DNA of 64,000 nt from Ovoidimarina sp038744785 (GTDB lineage Bacteria; Pseudomonadota; Alphaproteobacteria; Rhodobacterales; Rhodobacteraceae), in the NCBI GenBank assembly GCA_038744785.1, contig JBCDLX010000002.1:164891-228890 (forward strand). The letters are read 5' to 3'. Positions 52,973 through 61,365 of this stretch are shown here, piece by piece; position 1 is the first letter of the stretch; every line of letters begins with the position of its first letter. The position numbers and the translations under genes are program-made. The notes under the pieces were generated by a model. It saw only the letters and a list, made by a program, of their open reading frames with translations, was not told the origin of the DNA and did no database searches.

Positions 52973-55361
52973 TGGCAAAGACCTTCAGGATTTGGCTTGG
53001 CGATCTGCGCGCCAGTCGTAGGGCCGGGATCAGCGCGGCAAGCCCGGCCGCCATAAGCGCGAGGCCAAGAAGGGCGATCCATTGGCCGGGAAAGACGTAC
53101 ATCGGCAACCGCCAGCCGAACGCTTCGACATTGATCACGGCAAGCAGGACCCAGGCCAGCATAAGCCCGACCGGAAGCGCTGCAAGCGCCGTCAGGCATG
53201 CGAGAAGCGCCGCGCGCGCAAGCTCAAGCGCTGCAAGCTGCCGCCGCGTCAGGCCCATTGCCCAGGCTGGCGCCAACTGCGGAAGCCGCAAGGAAGCGAG
53301 CGTCAGAAGCGAGGTAAGGATGGCAAACCCGGCCACGGCAAGTGTCAGGACGTTAAGCGCACCGGTTACCGTGAACGTGCGTTCGAACACACGCAGTGAG
53401 AACGCCTTGATCGACGCCTGGTCGGTCATGTTGCCCAGCGGCAGGCCAAACTCGTCCGTCAAGGCGCGGATCAGGTCGTCGACCTCAGACGGGCTGATCC
53501 GCACCCCGAACCGAAGGCGCTCTACGTTTGGAAATCGCTTGGTAAGTTCGGAGACCGAAATCAGAACCTGTGCGGTCGGGTTGCCGTAATCGGAATAGGT
53601 CGCCGCAACCACGGTATTCCATCCCTGAGGTAGAATGATCGGATCGCCGGGTGATAGGCCCTCACGTAGGGCTAGTTGTTCGTTGATCATGATCGCCTGC
53701 CCATTGGCCACAAGGTCCCAAGCATCGGGGAGGGCGGACAGGATCGGCCAATTGTTGCGGTAGGTCGCGTGATCGGCGACGCCATAAATCGTCGCCGGCG
53801 CGCCGAGGATCTCTGTCTCGACATCCCATATGGGCAGAACCGCATCGGTGCGCGGGGCCAGCCATTCCGTTAGCGCATGGGCCTGTTCCGGTGTTTTTGC
53901 GGTGACATAGAGTTCGGATGCGAGCCGCTGATCAAGCCAGCCGGTAAAGGTCAGCCGAAACGATGACACCATCGTTCCGACGCCGATATTTGCGGCAAGC
54001 GCCAGAAGCAGGGCCATCAGCGCCAAAGACAGGCCGGGAAGCTGCTGTCGGGTGTCGGCCCAGAACCACTGAAGGGTCGCGCCCCTTGCCGTCCGCGCAG
54101 CAATCGTCAGAACGCTCGACAGAACAAGCGGCAAGGCGAGCGCAGCCGAAAGCAGAAGCGCGCCCAGCATCGCAAACCCGGCGACGAGCCCGCTAGCCCA
54201 GGCGATCAGGCCCGCGGCCAAGGCCCCAAGCAACAGCGCGCCGGCCCCTTGCGCCTGGGCGGTCAGACGCCCGGCTCGCGCCCAGGCCCGTGGCCTGGCG
54301 GGCGCGAGAAGGGGAAGGGCCGCAAGTTTCAGAAGGGTCCCGGCGCCTGCGACGGCAGTGCCTGCGATCGCGATTGCAAAGCCAACTGCCCACCAGGCGG
54401 GGCGCAAGGACAGGGCGCCCTCAACAGGTACACCGTAAAGCCCCCTTAGGGTCGCGGCGACATCTGGGATAAGCGCTACCGCAATCAGATACCCCAGCGC
54501 GACCCCCAATCCGCCAGCAAGAATGGCGAAGACCAGAAGTTCGGCCATCGCCAGACCAATAAGCCGTCCACGGGGTACTCCAATCGCGCGCAGGGTGCGG
54601 AAAAGGGGACGTCGTTGTTCGAACGCCAACCCGATCGCGCCGTGGACGATAAACAGGCCAACGGCAAACGAAAGAAACCCAAACGCGGTCAGGTTTAGAT
54701 GAAAGCTATCGGTGAGACGCGCAAGCTCGGCTTCAGTATCGCCTTCGCGGATCTGAAGCTCCGGCGCGATTGCATCAAGGGGCGTACGCGCCAGCGGCTG
54801 GTCATTAAGCATGATCAAATGTGTCAGCGTGCCCTGCATGTCCAAAAGGCGCTGCGCAACACCGATGTCGACAAAAGCGATCCCGGGCGCAAGACCCGCC
54901 GTCGCCCGAACAGGCGGCAGACCGGGGGCTGTAAGGCGCGAAGCGGTGTCGGGTGCTGCAAGGATCAACCCGGTCCCGCGAAAGGCCGACAGATCGTCCG
55001 ACAAGACTACGCCTGCGGCTTGGGCATCTGGTGGCGCGGTCAGGGGGTCGATGCCCAGAAGCCGGACACGGCCCCCGGCGGCTGGCAGCCAGCCCTCAAC
55101 CACCGGGGACACAAGCCAGCCCGCGCGACGCAGCGCGACATAAGTATCCTGGTCTACGGTTCCCGTGGTCCCAGTCAGCACTGGCCGCGACGAGCCAAGC
55201 GCTGAGGCGGCACTGGCGTAACTTGCCCGGGCCTCAGCGTTGATTGCCTGAACCCCCGACCAAAGCGCCGTGGCAAAGGCCAGTCCCAGGACAAGAGCCG
55301 CCAGCTGGAGCGGGTTTCGCCGCCAATGCGAAAACAGCGCCGACAGGGCCGTGCGGGTCAC
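52962..55361 (-). CDS. FtsX-like ABC transporter permease (AttFG-type)
   Basis: The 799-residue protein has an N-terminal helix (~15-35), a large periplasmic region (~40-215) and three clustered helices (~220-340). A second half repeats the plan: helices ~370-460, a periplasmic domain ~480-660, and helices ~675-790. This doubled FtsX/MacB plan suits mechanotransmission rather than classical import. Together with the LolD-like ATPase (4-bp overlap) it should move or extract a lipophilic molecule from the inner membrane, as proposed for AttEFGH and LolCDE systems. Confidence 0.9.
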   Translation of the reverse strand: MTRTALSALFSHWRRNPLQLAALVLGLAFATALWSGVQAINAEARASYASAASALGSSRPVLTGTTGTVDQDTYVALRRAGWLVSPVVEGWLPAAGGRVRLLGIDPLTAPPDAQAAGVVLSDDLSAFRGTGLILAAPDTASRLTAPGLPPVRATAGLAPGIAFVDIGVAQRLLDMQGTLTHLIMLNDQPLARTPLDAIAPELQIREGDTEAELARLTDSFHLNLTAFGFLSFAVGLFIVHGAIGLAFEQRRPLFRTLRAIGVPRGRLIGLAMAELLVFAILAGGLGVALGYLIAVALIPDVAATLRGLYGVPVEGALSLRPAWWAVGFAIAIAGTAVAGAGTLLKLAALPLLAPARPRAWARAGRLTAQAQGAGALLLGALAAGLIAWASGLVAGFAMLGALLLSAALALPLVLSSVLTIAARTARGATLQWFWADTRQQLPGLSLALMALLLALAANIGVGTMVSSFRLTFTGWLDQRLASELYVTAKTPEQAHALTEWLAPRTDAVLPIWDVETEILGAPATIYGVADHATYRNNWPILSALPDAWDLVANGQAIMINEQLALREGLSPGDPIILPQGWNTVVAATYSDYGNPTAQVLISVSELTKRFPNVERLRFGVRISPSEVDDLIRALTDEFGLPLGNMTDQASIKAFSLRVFERTFTVTGALNVLTLAVAGFAILTSLLTLASLRLPQLAPAWAMGLTRRQLAALELARAALLACLTALAALPVGLMLAWVLLAVINVEAFGWRLPMYVFPGQWIALLGLALMAAGLAALIPALRLARRSPSQILKVFANER

Positions 55362-56008
55362 GTCAGGATCCCGTGGCTCAGGTGCACCCGGCGCGACAGG
55401 CGCGCGGCAAGGCGTTCGGAATGGGTGACCATCATAAGGCCCGCACCGGCCTCGGCGGACAGGTCGAGCATCAGTTCGATCACCGCATCACCCGTGTCTT
55501 CATCAAGGTTACCGGTCGGCTCGTCTGCAAGAATCAACTCCGGGCGCGCCGCCAGCGCGCGGCCGATCGCAACCCGCTGCTGCTGCCCGCCGGACAGCTC
55601 TTCGGGAAACTTGGATCGGTGATCGTCAAGCCGAAGCTGGTCGATCAGCGCGTCTGTCCAACGGTCGTCGAAGCGATCCGCCAGTCTGGCCTGAAAGGTG
55701 ATATTGGCAACAACATCGAGCGACGGGATCAGATTGAACTGCTGAAACACGATACCCAGTTGGGTACGCCGCAGCATGGCTGCCCCCGTATCATCGAGGC
55801 CGTTTAGATCCGTACCCGCGACGCGCACTATCCCGTCGTCGAACGGCTCCAACGCGCCGACGATGTGCAGAAGGGTCGATTTTCCCGATCCGCTTTCACC
55901 GGTAAGCGCCAGGGTTTCTCCGGCCGCCAGCGACAGCTTGACGCCCGCCAGCACCGGGTGTGCCGCGCCCGGGAACGTTTTGCGCAGAGATTGGATGTCG
56001 ATCAGCAT
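55358..56008 (-). CDS. LolD-like ABC transporter ATPase (AttE-type)
   Basis: The 216-residue ATPase has an intact Walker A GESGSGKST (37-45), a Q-loop QLGIVFQQFNLIPSL, the signature LSGGQQQRVAIGRALA, Walker B with catalytic Glu (LILADEPTGNLDE) and an H-loop MVTHSERLA. It belongs to the LolD/MacB/FtsE group that energises FtsX-type permeases. It is the first gene of the four-gene operon with the permease, AttH-like and PNPOx-family proteins. Confidence 0.94.
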   Translation of the reverse strand: MLIDIQSLRKTFPGAAHPVLAGVKLSLAAGETLALTGESGSGKSTLLHIVGALEPFDDGIVRVAGTDLNGLDDTGAAMLRRTQLGIVFQQFNLIPSLDVVANITFQARLADRFDDRWTDALIDQLRLDDHRSKFPEELSGGQQQRVAIGRALAARPELILADEPTGNLDEDTGDAVIELMLDLSAEAGAGLMMVTHSERLAARLSRRVHLSHGILT

Positions 56009-56059
56009 GTGGGCCTTTGGCGCTTCTTCCTGGGCAGATAACTCGACTGAGACCGCGGT

Positions 56060-57376
56060 CTAGTCCACCGGCAGGCCGCTTGGCACGGTTTCGGGTCGTC
56101 CAAGCGGGCGGGTCTTGGCCGTACGTCCCGTCAGGCTTTCCAGGAATGCTACGACTTCGGCGATCTCGATGTCGTTTAACTCGACCGCCACGATATCGAC
56201 GCGGGCGCGCTGACGCGCCATTTCGCGCATGTCGGACTGCACCAGGAAATCCGCCTTTTCGAGCCAGGGGATAGGTGGCAGACGCGCCTCGTCGCGGTCC
56301 CAGGCATCGAGCGCCGCCAAAGGGTCAAGGTGATGGCGCACGATGCCCGTCAACGTCGCATAGGCACCGTTGTGACCATATGGCGCGGTCAGGGCGACGT
56401 TGCGCAGGGCGGGCGTGCGGAAGCGGTAGGCATCTTCAAGCCGGTCGCTTTCCGCCATCCGCCCGACATCGCGTGCAAACGGGTCGAACCTGCGCGTGCG
56501 GCCGGGACCAAAGGCAGGCAAGGCAAGCGCGTGAAACGATTGATCTGTTAGAAGCGGACCCGAATGGCACATGGCGCAACCTGCAGCACCGTAAAACAGT
56601 GCGCGTCCCCGTTCGGCCTGCGGCGCCAGTGCGTCCGGTTCACCCGCAAGCCACGCGTCGAACGGGCTGTCATGGTTGCGCCACTCGGTCGCGATAAACG
56701 CGCCGATGGCATTGGCGACCTCTGTGATGGTGACGTCGGCGGGCGCGTCGATGTGATCGAAGCCGTCGACGAACATTTTCCCATAGGCAGGGATGGTTCG
56801 CACGCGCTTGGCAAGGATCGGCCAGGCCGCGTCGATCCGGTCGTGGACCGCGCCCGCAACTTCGTTTTCTGCGGGATTGCCAGCCATCTCGAATTGTGCG
56901 GTCAGTGGAAACAAGGCCTGTGCTGCGAGAAGCCCGGAAAGGCCGGGCGGCAACCATTCTTCGGCGGGGCTGTCAAAGCGATTGTCGTAGGCATCCGAAA
57001 ACGAAAGCCTGCCGTCGTGAAACAGGATGCGGACATCGGCATGCCCAAGGTTCCAAAGAGCAGGGGCGTTTCGGGGGATGCGCTTTCGGATTTGCGCCGC
57101 ACCCGTTCCGGGCGTGCGCTCGGGTCCAAGGCCAGTGCCGCCTTCACCGATACCCAGCGACAATCCGTCGCTGCCTGCGTGATCATGATGATGGCAGGTC
57201 CCGCAAGAGATGTTCTGGTTACCTGACAAGATCTTGTCATAGAACAGAAGTTGACCGATCTTTGCGTGTGCCGGATCGACCGGCGGAAAATCCGCGTCGG
57301 TGAGAGGGCGCAGGGGTTCAGCGCGGGCAGGGAGCGCAAGAAGAAGGGTGAAGGCGAGGTGAAACAGACGCTGCAT
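56060..57376 (-). CDS. Dihaem cytochrome c peroxidase family (MauG-like)
   Basis: The 438-residue protein has a signal peptide (MQRLFHLAFTLLLALPARA) and two haem c motifs, CGTCH (58-62) and CAMCH (267-271), in the order of bacterial CCP/MauG proteins. Periplasmic members reduce peroxide or perform long-range oxidation of partner proteins. The frame is open upstream to 58666, but that part is antisense to two real genes and has no signal peptide, so the ATG at 57376 is chosen. Its first 18 bases overlap the start of the divergent Sel1 gene. Confidence 0.9.
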   Translation of the reverse strand: MQRLFHLAFTLLLALPARAEPLRPLTDADFPPVDPAHAKIGQLLFYDKILSGNQNISCGTCHHHDHAGSDGLSLGIGEGGTGLGPERTPGTGAAQIRKRIPRNAPALWNLGHADVRILFHDGRLSFSDAYDNRFDSPAEEWLPPGLSGLLAAQALFPLTAQFEMAGNPAENEVAGAVHDRIDAAWPILAKRVRTIPAYGKMFVDGFDHIDAPADVTITEVANAIGAFIATEWRNHDSPFDAWLAGEPDALAPQAERGRALFYGAAGCAMCHSGPLLTDQSFHALALPAFGPGRTRRFDPFARDVGRMAESDRLEDAYRFRTPALRNVALTAPYGHNGAYATLTGIVRHHLDPLAALDAWDRDEARLPPIPWLEKADFLVQSDMREMARQRARVDIVAVELNDIEIAEVVAFLESLTGRTAKTRPLGRPETVPSGLPVD

Positions 57377-57844
57377 AGCGCAATCTTCGCGGCATTTCTC
57401 GCAGGCGCAAGCCCCACATTGGCCGATATTGAAGGCGCGCGCGACTTGATGGAAGCTGGGCAGTTCGAGGCGGCGATGGAGGCGTTCCTTCCCGCCGCGA
57501 GATCGGGCAATGCGGATGCCGAAGAACTGATCGGTGTCATGTACGCCCTTGGCCTTGGGGTGGAACGCGACGATGTGCGGGCGTTCGAGTGGTATCTTCG
57601 CTCTGCGATGAAGGGACACCCGGGCGCGCAATCGGGTGTGGGCTGGTATTATGAGGTCGGACGCGGGATGCCCGCGCCGGACTTGGTGCGCGCCTACATG
57701 TGGTACGTGCTGTCCGCGATTGGCGGCGATCCGGACGCGGCGATCAGCCTTGAGGAAGTTAAAAAGAAAATGACGCCCGAAGAGGTCGAGAAAGCTGAAA
57801 CCCTGGTCGATGACTATCGGCCCTGGATGTATCCGTTCCGATAG
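57359..57844 (+). CDS. Sel1-repeat (TPR-like) secreted protein
   Basis: About 161 residues from a GTG at 57359 (GAAGGCGAG upstream). A signal peptide (to ~ASPTLA) is followed by three Sel1/TPR-like units: ARDLMEAGQFEAAMEAFLPAAR, ADAEELIGVMYALGLGVERDDVRAFEWYLRSAMKG and HPGAQSGVGWYYEVGRGM...AYMWYVLSAIGGD. Such proteins scaffold periplasmic complexes. The divergent, start-overlapping MauG-like gene hints at a shared function, but this is inference. Confidence 0.78.
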   Translation: MKQTLHSAIFAAFLAGASPTLADIEGARDLMEAGQFEAAMEAFLPAARSGNADAEELIGVMYALGLGVERDDVRAFEWYLRSAMKGHPGAQSGVGWYYEVGRGMPAPDLVRAYMWYVLSAIGGDPDAAISLEEVKKKMTPEEVEKAETLVDDYRPWMYPFR

Positions 57845-57907
57845 GTTCGGTGCGCCGTCACCTGAATTTGCTTTCGTGAACGGCCGCTTTCGCGCAAACC
57901 TGCGGTC

Positions 57908-58606
57908 ATGACAATTTCTGCGATCCTGTTCGACAAAGACGGCACCCTTTATGATTTTCAGGCAACGTGGGGCAACTGGGCGGCGGGGTTCCTCGCCCGG
58001 CTGTCGGACGGCGATCCAGTTTTGGCCGAACTTTTGGCAGATGCCCTGAAGTTCGATACGGCGACCCAAGTGTTTGCCGCCGAAAGCGTTGCGATTGCTG
58101 GCACACCAGAAGACATGGCCGATACGCTTTTGCCGTTTCTGGCGAACCCACCCGTGCGGTCGGATTTGATTGCACGTTTGGATGCTGAAGCCTCTGAAGC
58201 GCCGCTTGCCGAGGCGGTGCCCCTGACCCCGTTCCTCGCCGATCTTTCGGGGCGCGGGTACCAGTTGGGCGTTGTGACCAACGATGCCGAAGCCCCGGCC
58301 CGGGCGCATCTGCGCGCGTCGGGCATCCACGATGTCTTTGGCTTTGTAGCGGGGTACGATTCGGGATTTGGGGCCAAACCCGGACCCGGCCAATTGCAAG
58401 CGGCGTGCCAGCACTTGGGCTGTACGCCAAACACCGCGGTCATGGTGGGTGATAGTCTGCACGACCTTATGGCCGGCCGGGCAGCAGGACTTTATACAGT
58501 CGGGGTTCTGACAGGTCTGGCAGGCGAGGCCGAGTTGGCGCCCCTGGCCGACAGTGTTCTTCCTGATATTGGGCACCTGACCGGCTGGTTGGACGCCCAC
58601 CGCTAG
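57908..58606 (+). CDS. HAD-superfamily phosphatase (phosphoglycolate-phosphatase-like)
   Basis: The 232-residue protein has the HAD motifs: I FDKDGTLYDF (D9, D11), II VVTNDAEAPARAHL, III GAKPGPGQL and IV MVGDSLHDLMAGRAAG, with a helical cap. It resembles Gph-like hydrolases, but the substrate is not assignable. It lies 63 bp after the Sel1 gene and 102 bp before mttB on the same strand. Confidence 0.88.
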   Translation: MTISAILFDKDGTLYDFQATWGNWAAGFLARLSDGDPVLAELLADALKFDTATQVFAAESVAIAGTPEDMADTLLPFLANPPVRSDLIARLDAEASEAPLAEAVPLTPFLADLSGRGYQLGVVTNDAEAPARAHLRASGIHDVFGFVAGYDSGFGAKPGPGQLQAACQHLGCTPNTAVMVGDSLHDLMAGRAAGLYTVGVLTGLAGEAELAPLADSVLPDIGHLTGWLDAHR

Positions 58607-58708
58607 GTCAAGCGCTGGGAAACGACACCGCCATGTCGCATTCGGTCCGGCAGGGCCGAGGGCCAATGCCCATTTTCAGGGACGAGCGAACGCAAAGGAG
58701 ATCGCGAG

Positions 58709-60265
58709 ATGGCGGAAGCGGCGACACGGCGACGGCGCGCAGGCGGGCGCGCTGGAAATTCGGATCGTCGCGGGACCACCGCGATTGAGCAGATGCCATG
58801 GCGAATTCCTGTCAATCCTGATCGCCCCACAGAACCCCTGACAGAAGATGGCGTCGACGCCATCCACGACGCCGCGATGCGCATTCTCGAAGAGATCGGC
58901 ATTGAGTTCCTGAACGATGAGGGCCTCGAAATCCTGAAGGAAGCGGGCTGCGATATCCAGGACGGTGTCGTACGGATGGGCCGGGACTTCGTGATGGAGA
59001 TGATCGGGCGGGCCCCGTCTTCGTTTACGATCACACCACGGGACCGCGCAAAGGAGGTCACGGTCGGCGGCAAATCAATCCTGTTCGGGAACGTGTCCTC
59101 TCCGCCCAACTACTGGGACATTGAAACCGGGAAGGTGCCAGGCACACGTGCCCAGTGCCGCGATCTTCTGAAGCTAACGCAGTATTTCAATTGCATCCAT
59201 TTTGCCGGTGGCTATCCGGTAGAGCCGGTGGATCTGCACGCCAGCACCCGGCACCTTGACGTGGTCTACGACAAGCTCACGCTGACGGACAAGGTGATGC
59301 ACGCCTACTCGCTTGGGGCCGAGCGTGTCGAAGATGTAATGGAAATGGTCCGGATCGCGAACGGATTGACGGAAGAAGAGTTCGCAAAAAAACCTTACAT
59401 GTACACCAACATTAATTCGACCTCGCCCCTCAAACACGATCACCCGATGATTGATGGGTGCCTGCGGCTAATCCGCAAGGGCCAGGCGGTCGTGATTACA
59501 CCGTTCACGCTTGCGGGTGCCATGGCGCCGGTTACGCTTGCAGGGGCCGTGGCGCAATCGATCGCAGAGGCACTATGTGCGATTGCGCTCTTTCAATACG
59601 TCAAGCCCGGCTGCCCTTGCGTGATCGGGACGTTCACTTCGAATGTGGACATGAAATCAGGCGCGCCGGCATTTGGGACGCCCGAATACATGCGCGCGAC
59701 CCAAATGACGGGGCAAATGGCCCGGTTCTACGGACTTCCGCTTCGCTCTTCGGGCGTGTGCGCCGCGAACGTTCCGGACGGACAAGCGATGTGGGAAACC
59801 TCCAACAGCCTTTGGGCGGCGGTCCAATCCGGAAGCAACATGGTTTACCACGCAGCCGGGTGGCTTGAAGGCGGCCTGATCGCAAGCCCGGCAAAGTTCG
59901 TTATGGACTGCGAGGTTTTGCAGATGATCGAGCGTTATTTCGAGCCTGCTTTGACGGCTACGAACGAAGACGATCTCGCGATTGAAGCAATTCGCGATGT
60001 TGTCGGGACCGGGCACTTTTTCGGCCTTCAACACACGCAGGAACGCTACACCACCGCGTTCTACCAGCCCTTTGCTTCGGATTGGCGCAATTTCGAGGGT
60101 TGGGAACTGGCGGGCGGCGTTTGGACGGCCGAAAGGGCGCACGCGCTTTGGAAGAAGATTGTGGCGGAGTTTGAACCGCCTGCGATGGACGACGCCGTGC
60201 GCGACGAACTTGCTGCATTTGTCGAGCGTCGAAAGGCCGAAGGCGGCGCGCCAACGGACTTCTAG
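58709..60265 (+). CDS. MttB-family trimethylamine/quaternary-amine methyltransferase
   Basis: MttB-superfamily enzymes transfer a methyl group from trimethylamine or a quaternary amine such as glycine betaine to a corrinoid protein. The 518-residue frame has no in-frame TAG, so this is the pyrrolysine-free type (like MtgB), which argues against trimethylamine. A TIM-barrel with VTLAGAVAQSIAEALCAIALFQYVKPGCPC and MVYHAAGWLEGG segments is recognisable. The N-terminal ~25 residues are Arg/Gly-rich (ATRRRRAGGRAG). AGGAG precedes the ATG. Its probable methyl acceptor, a corrinoid protein, is not in the window; the activase and THF methyltransferase lie ~35 kb away. Confidence 0.9.
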   Translation: MAEAATRRRRAGGRAGNSDRRGTTAIEQMPWRIPVNPDRPTEPLTEDGVDAIHDAAMRILEEIGIEFLNDEGLEILKEAGCDIQDGVVRMGRDFVMEMIGRAPSSFTITPRDRAKEVTVGGKSILFGNVSSPPNYWDIETGKVPGTRAQCRDLLKLTQYFNCIHFAGGYPVEPVDLHASTRHLDVVYDKLTLTDKVMHAYSLGAERVEDVMEMVRIANGLTEEEFAKKPYMYTNINSTSPLKHDHPMIDGCLRLIRKGQAVVITPFTLAGAMAPVTLAGAVAQSIAEALCAIALFQYVKPGCPCVIGTFTSNVDMKSGAPAFGTPEYMRATQMTGQMARFYGLPLRSSGVCAANVPDGQAMWETSNSLWAAVQSGSNMVYHAAGWLEGGLIASPAKFVMDCEVLQMIERYFEPALTATNEDDLAIEAIRDVVGTGHFFGLQHTQERYTTAFYQPFASDWRNFEGWELAGGVWTAERAHALWKKIVAEFEPPAMDDAVRDELAAFVERRKAEGGAPTDF

Positions 60266-60801
60266 ACGCGTATGGCAAGCCCCTCGGCAAGGATCTGGGC
60301 CGAACTTTCGCAGGTCAGCACGTGGTACACTGTTTCTTCCACGGTGGCGCGTGTGACGCCGGGATGGCCAACACAGTCTTCGGCCACTACGGTTTCGTTC
60401 CCCTTCCGCAGAGGGTCGCCCGCAATTGTCTGATGCGGTGCGACGCAAACCGTCTGGCGCGGCAGCCCGGACCCAAAAACGCCCTCTTCAATCCGAACTG
60501 CTGTTGCTGCGGGATGGGCTTTCAAAAGGTCCGTGTCGAATGCAGTTTTCTTGACAGACGCAAGGCGGACAAAGCCGCCGCCAACGGTCCGCAGCCGGTC
60601 GCGGGGCCTCAAAAGCATAACAGGCACCGGCCCGAAATCGGTTTCGACACGGACCGACGCCTCCAGTCCCAAAAGCCGAAGTGTCTGTTCCGGATTTGTC
60701 TCATTCGCAGAGTCTGCCTTCGCCAGATTTGGCTTGGCTGTGTCCCCCGTCATCCTGCGCAAAAACTGCTTCACTCGTTCACACTCACAAAGGTCGTTCA
60801 T
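60262..60801 (-). CDS. Degenerate Hint-domain protein
   Basis: The 179-residue protein resembles the Hint_2 (hedgehog/intein-like) modules common in Rhodobacteraceae: VETDFGPVPVMLLRPRDRLRTVGGGFVRLASV, then KAHPAATAVRIEEGVFGSGLPRQTVCVAPHQTI. The usual nucleophilic Cys before the VxTxxGxxPV strand is missing (LRLLGLEASVRVET), and the SPxH motif is APHQT, so self-cleavage is unlikely. Cys are in the N-terminal CECER, VCVAPHQ, EDCVG and TCESS. Its stop shares CTAG with mttB. A perfect 11-bp hairpin lies 45 bp upstream of its start. Confidence 0.7.
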   Translation of the reverse strand: MNDLCECERVKQFLRRMTGDTAKPNLAKADSANETNPEQTLRLLGLEASVRVETDFGPVPVMLLRPRDRLRTVGGGFVRLASVKKTAFDTDLLKAHPAATAVRIEEGVFGSGLPRQTVCVAPHQTIAGDPLRKGNETVVAEDCVGHPGVTRATVEETVYHVLTCESSAQILAEGLAIRV

Positions 60802-61365
60802 CTACATCGTTACAAAACCCATGCCCATTGGGTCCGGAATGGAACCGCCGGGTGAAGGACCTCACTTCACCCGGCGACCCTACGCCCCCCGGTTATCGCC
60901 ATCGCGGGCGTCCCCGGCTACTCGCTAACCGATCGAGGGATCCCGACCGGGTACGAGAGCGTTAGACCGTCAGAACCGGGCGGCAATAAGACCTGATTTT
61001 AGGTGATTTGGTCATAACTGCGCGCGAGGTGTTAACACGGGATCTGGCGGACTATGCCCTGTTGTCGGCTGGATGAACAATGAACACATTCGCGTGAGGC
61101 CCAAATCACTGTAAAACATGGGTCTTGCCCTTCTGCATTGTTCGCGGACAGACGACAGTCTGCATCACGCGGCGCGTTGTTAATTGTGGCAACAGGGACA
61201 AGATTCGACTCTTCGCATCTGAAAGACAGTTTGTTTCCACGATCGACGGGTGTGCTCCTGGGCCCGGTGTCACCTCTCGACTCCGATGACGCGGCCACAA
61301 AACCCGCCGGTTGCCGGACCTGGCTTTTGGATGCGTTTCGATACGGTGGCGGCGGGACGCGTTCG
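60802..61365. other. Long intergenic region with structured leader, no gene
   Basis: The 564-bp gap separates the Hint-like gene (start at 60801, -) from the SnoaL-like gene (stop at 61366, -). Open frames here (for example a + frame 61138-61527 and a - frame 61106-61531) have no family resemblance and overlap the real gene. I see the 60846-60876 hairpin and a small inverted repeat CAGAC-N4-GTCTG near 61150, but no RNA family I recognise. It should carry the promoter of the Hint-like gene. Confidence 0.5.
60846..60876 (-). promoter_or_regulatory. Perfect 11-bp hairpin in leader of the Hint-like gene
   Basis: Arms CGCCGGGTGAA (60846-60856) and TTCACCCGGCG (60866-60876) pair without mismatch around a 9-nt loop. 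The stem sits 45 bp before the ATG of the minus-strand Hint-like gene and has no T run after it. It may be a leader RNA structure or a dimeric protein site. Confidence 0.5.

Noticed and set aside
57377..58666. Minus-strand open frame extending the MauG-like gene by ~430 codons
   Set aside because: It is antisense to the Sel1 and HAD genes, which have clear families, and the MauG signal peptide marks the true start at 57376.
58709..60265. Pyrrolysine-containing trimethylamine methyltransferase (MttB proper)
   Set aside because: The 518-codon frame has no in-frame TAG at which pyrrolysine could be inserted.
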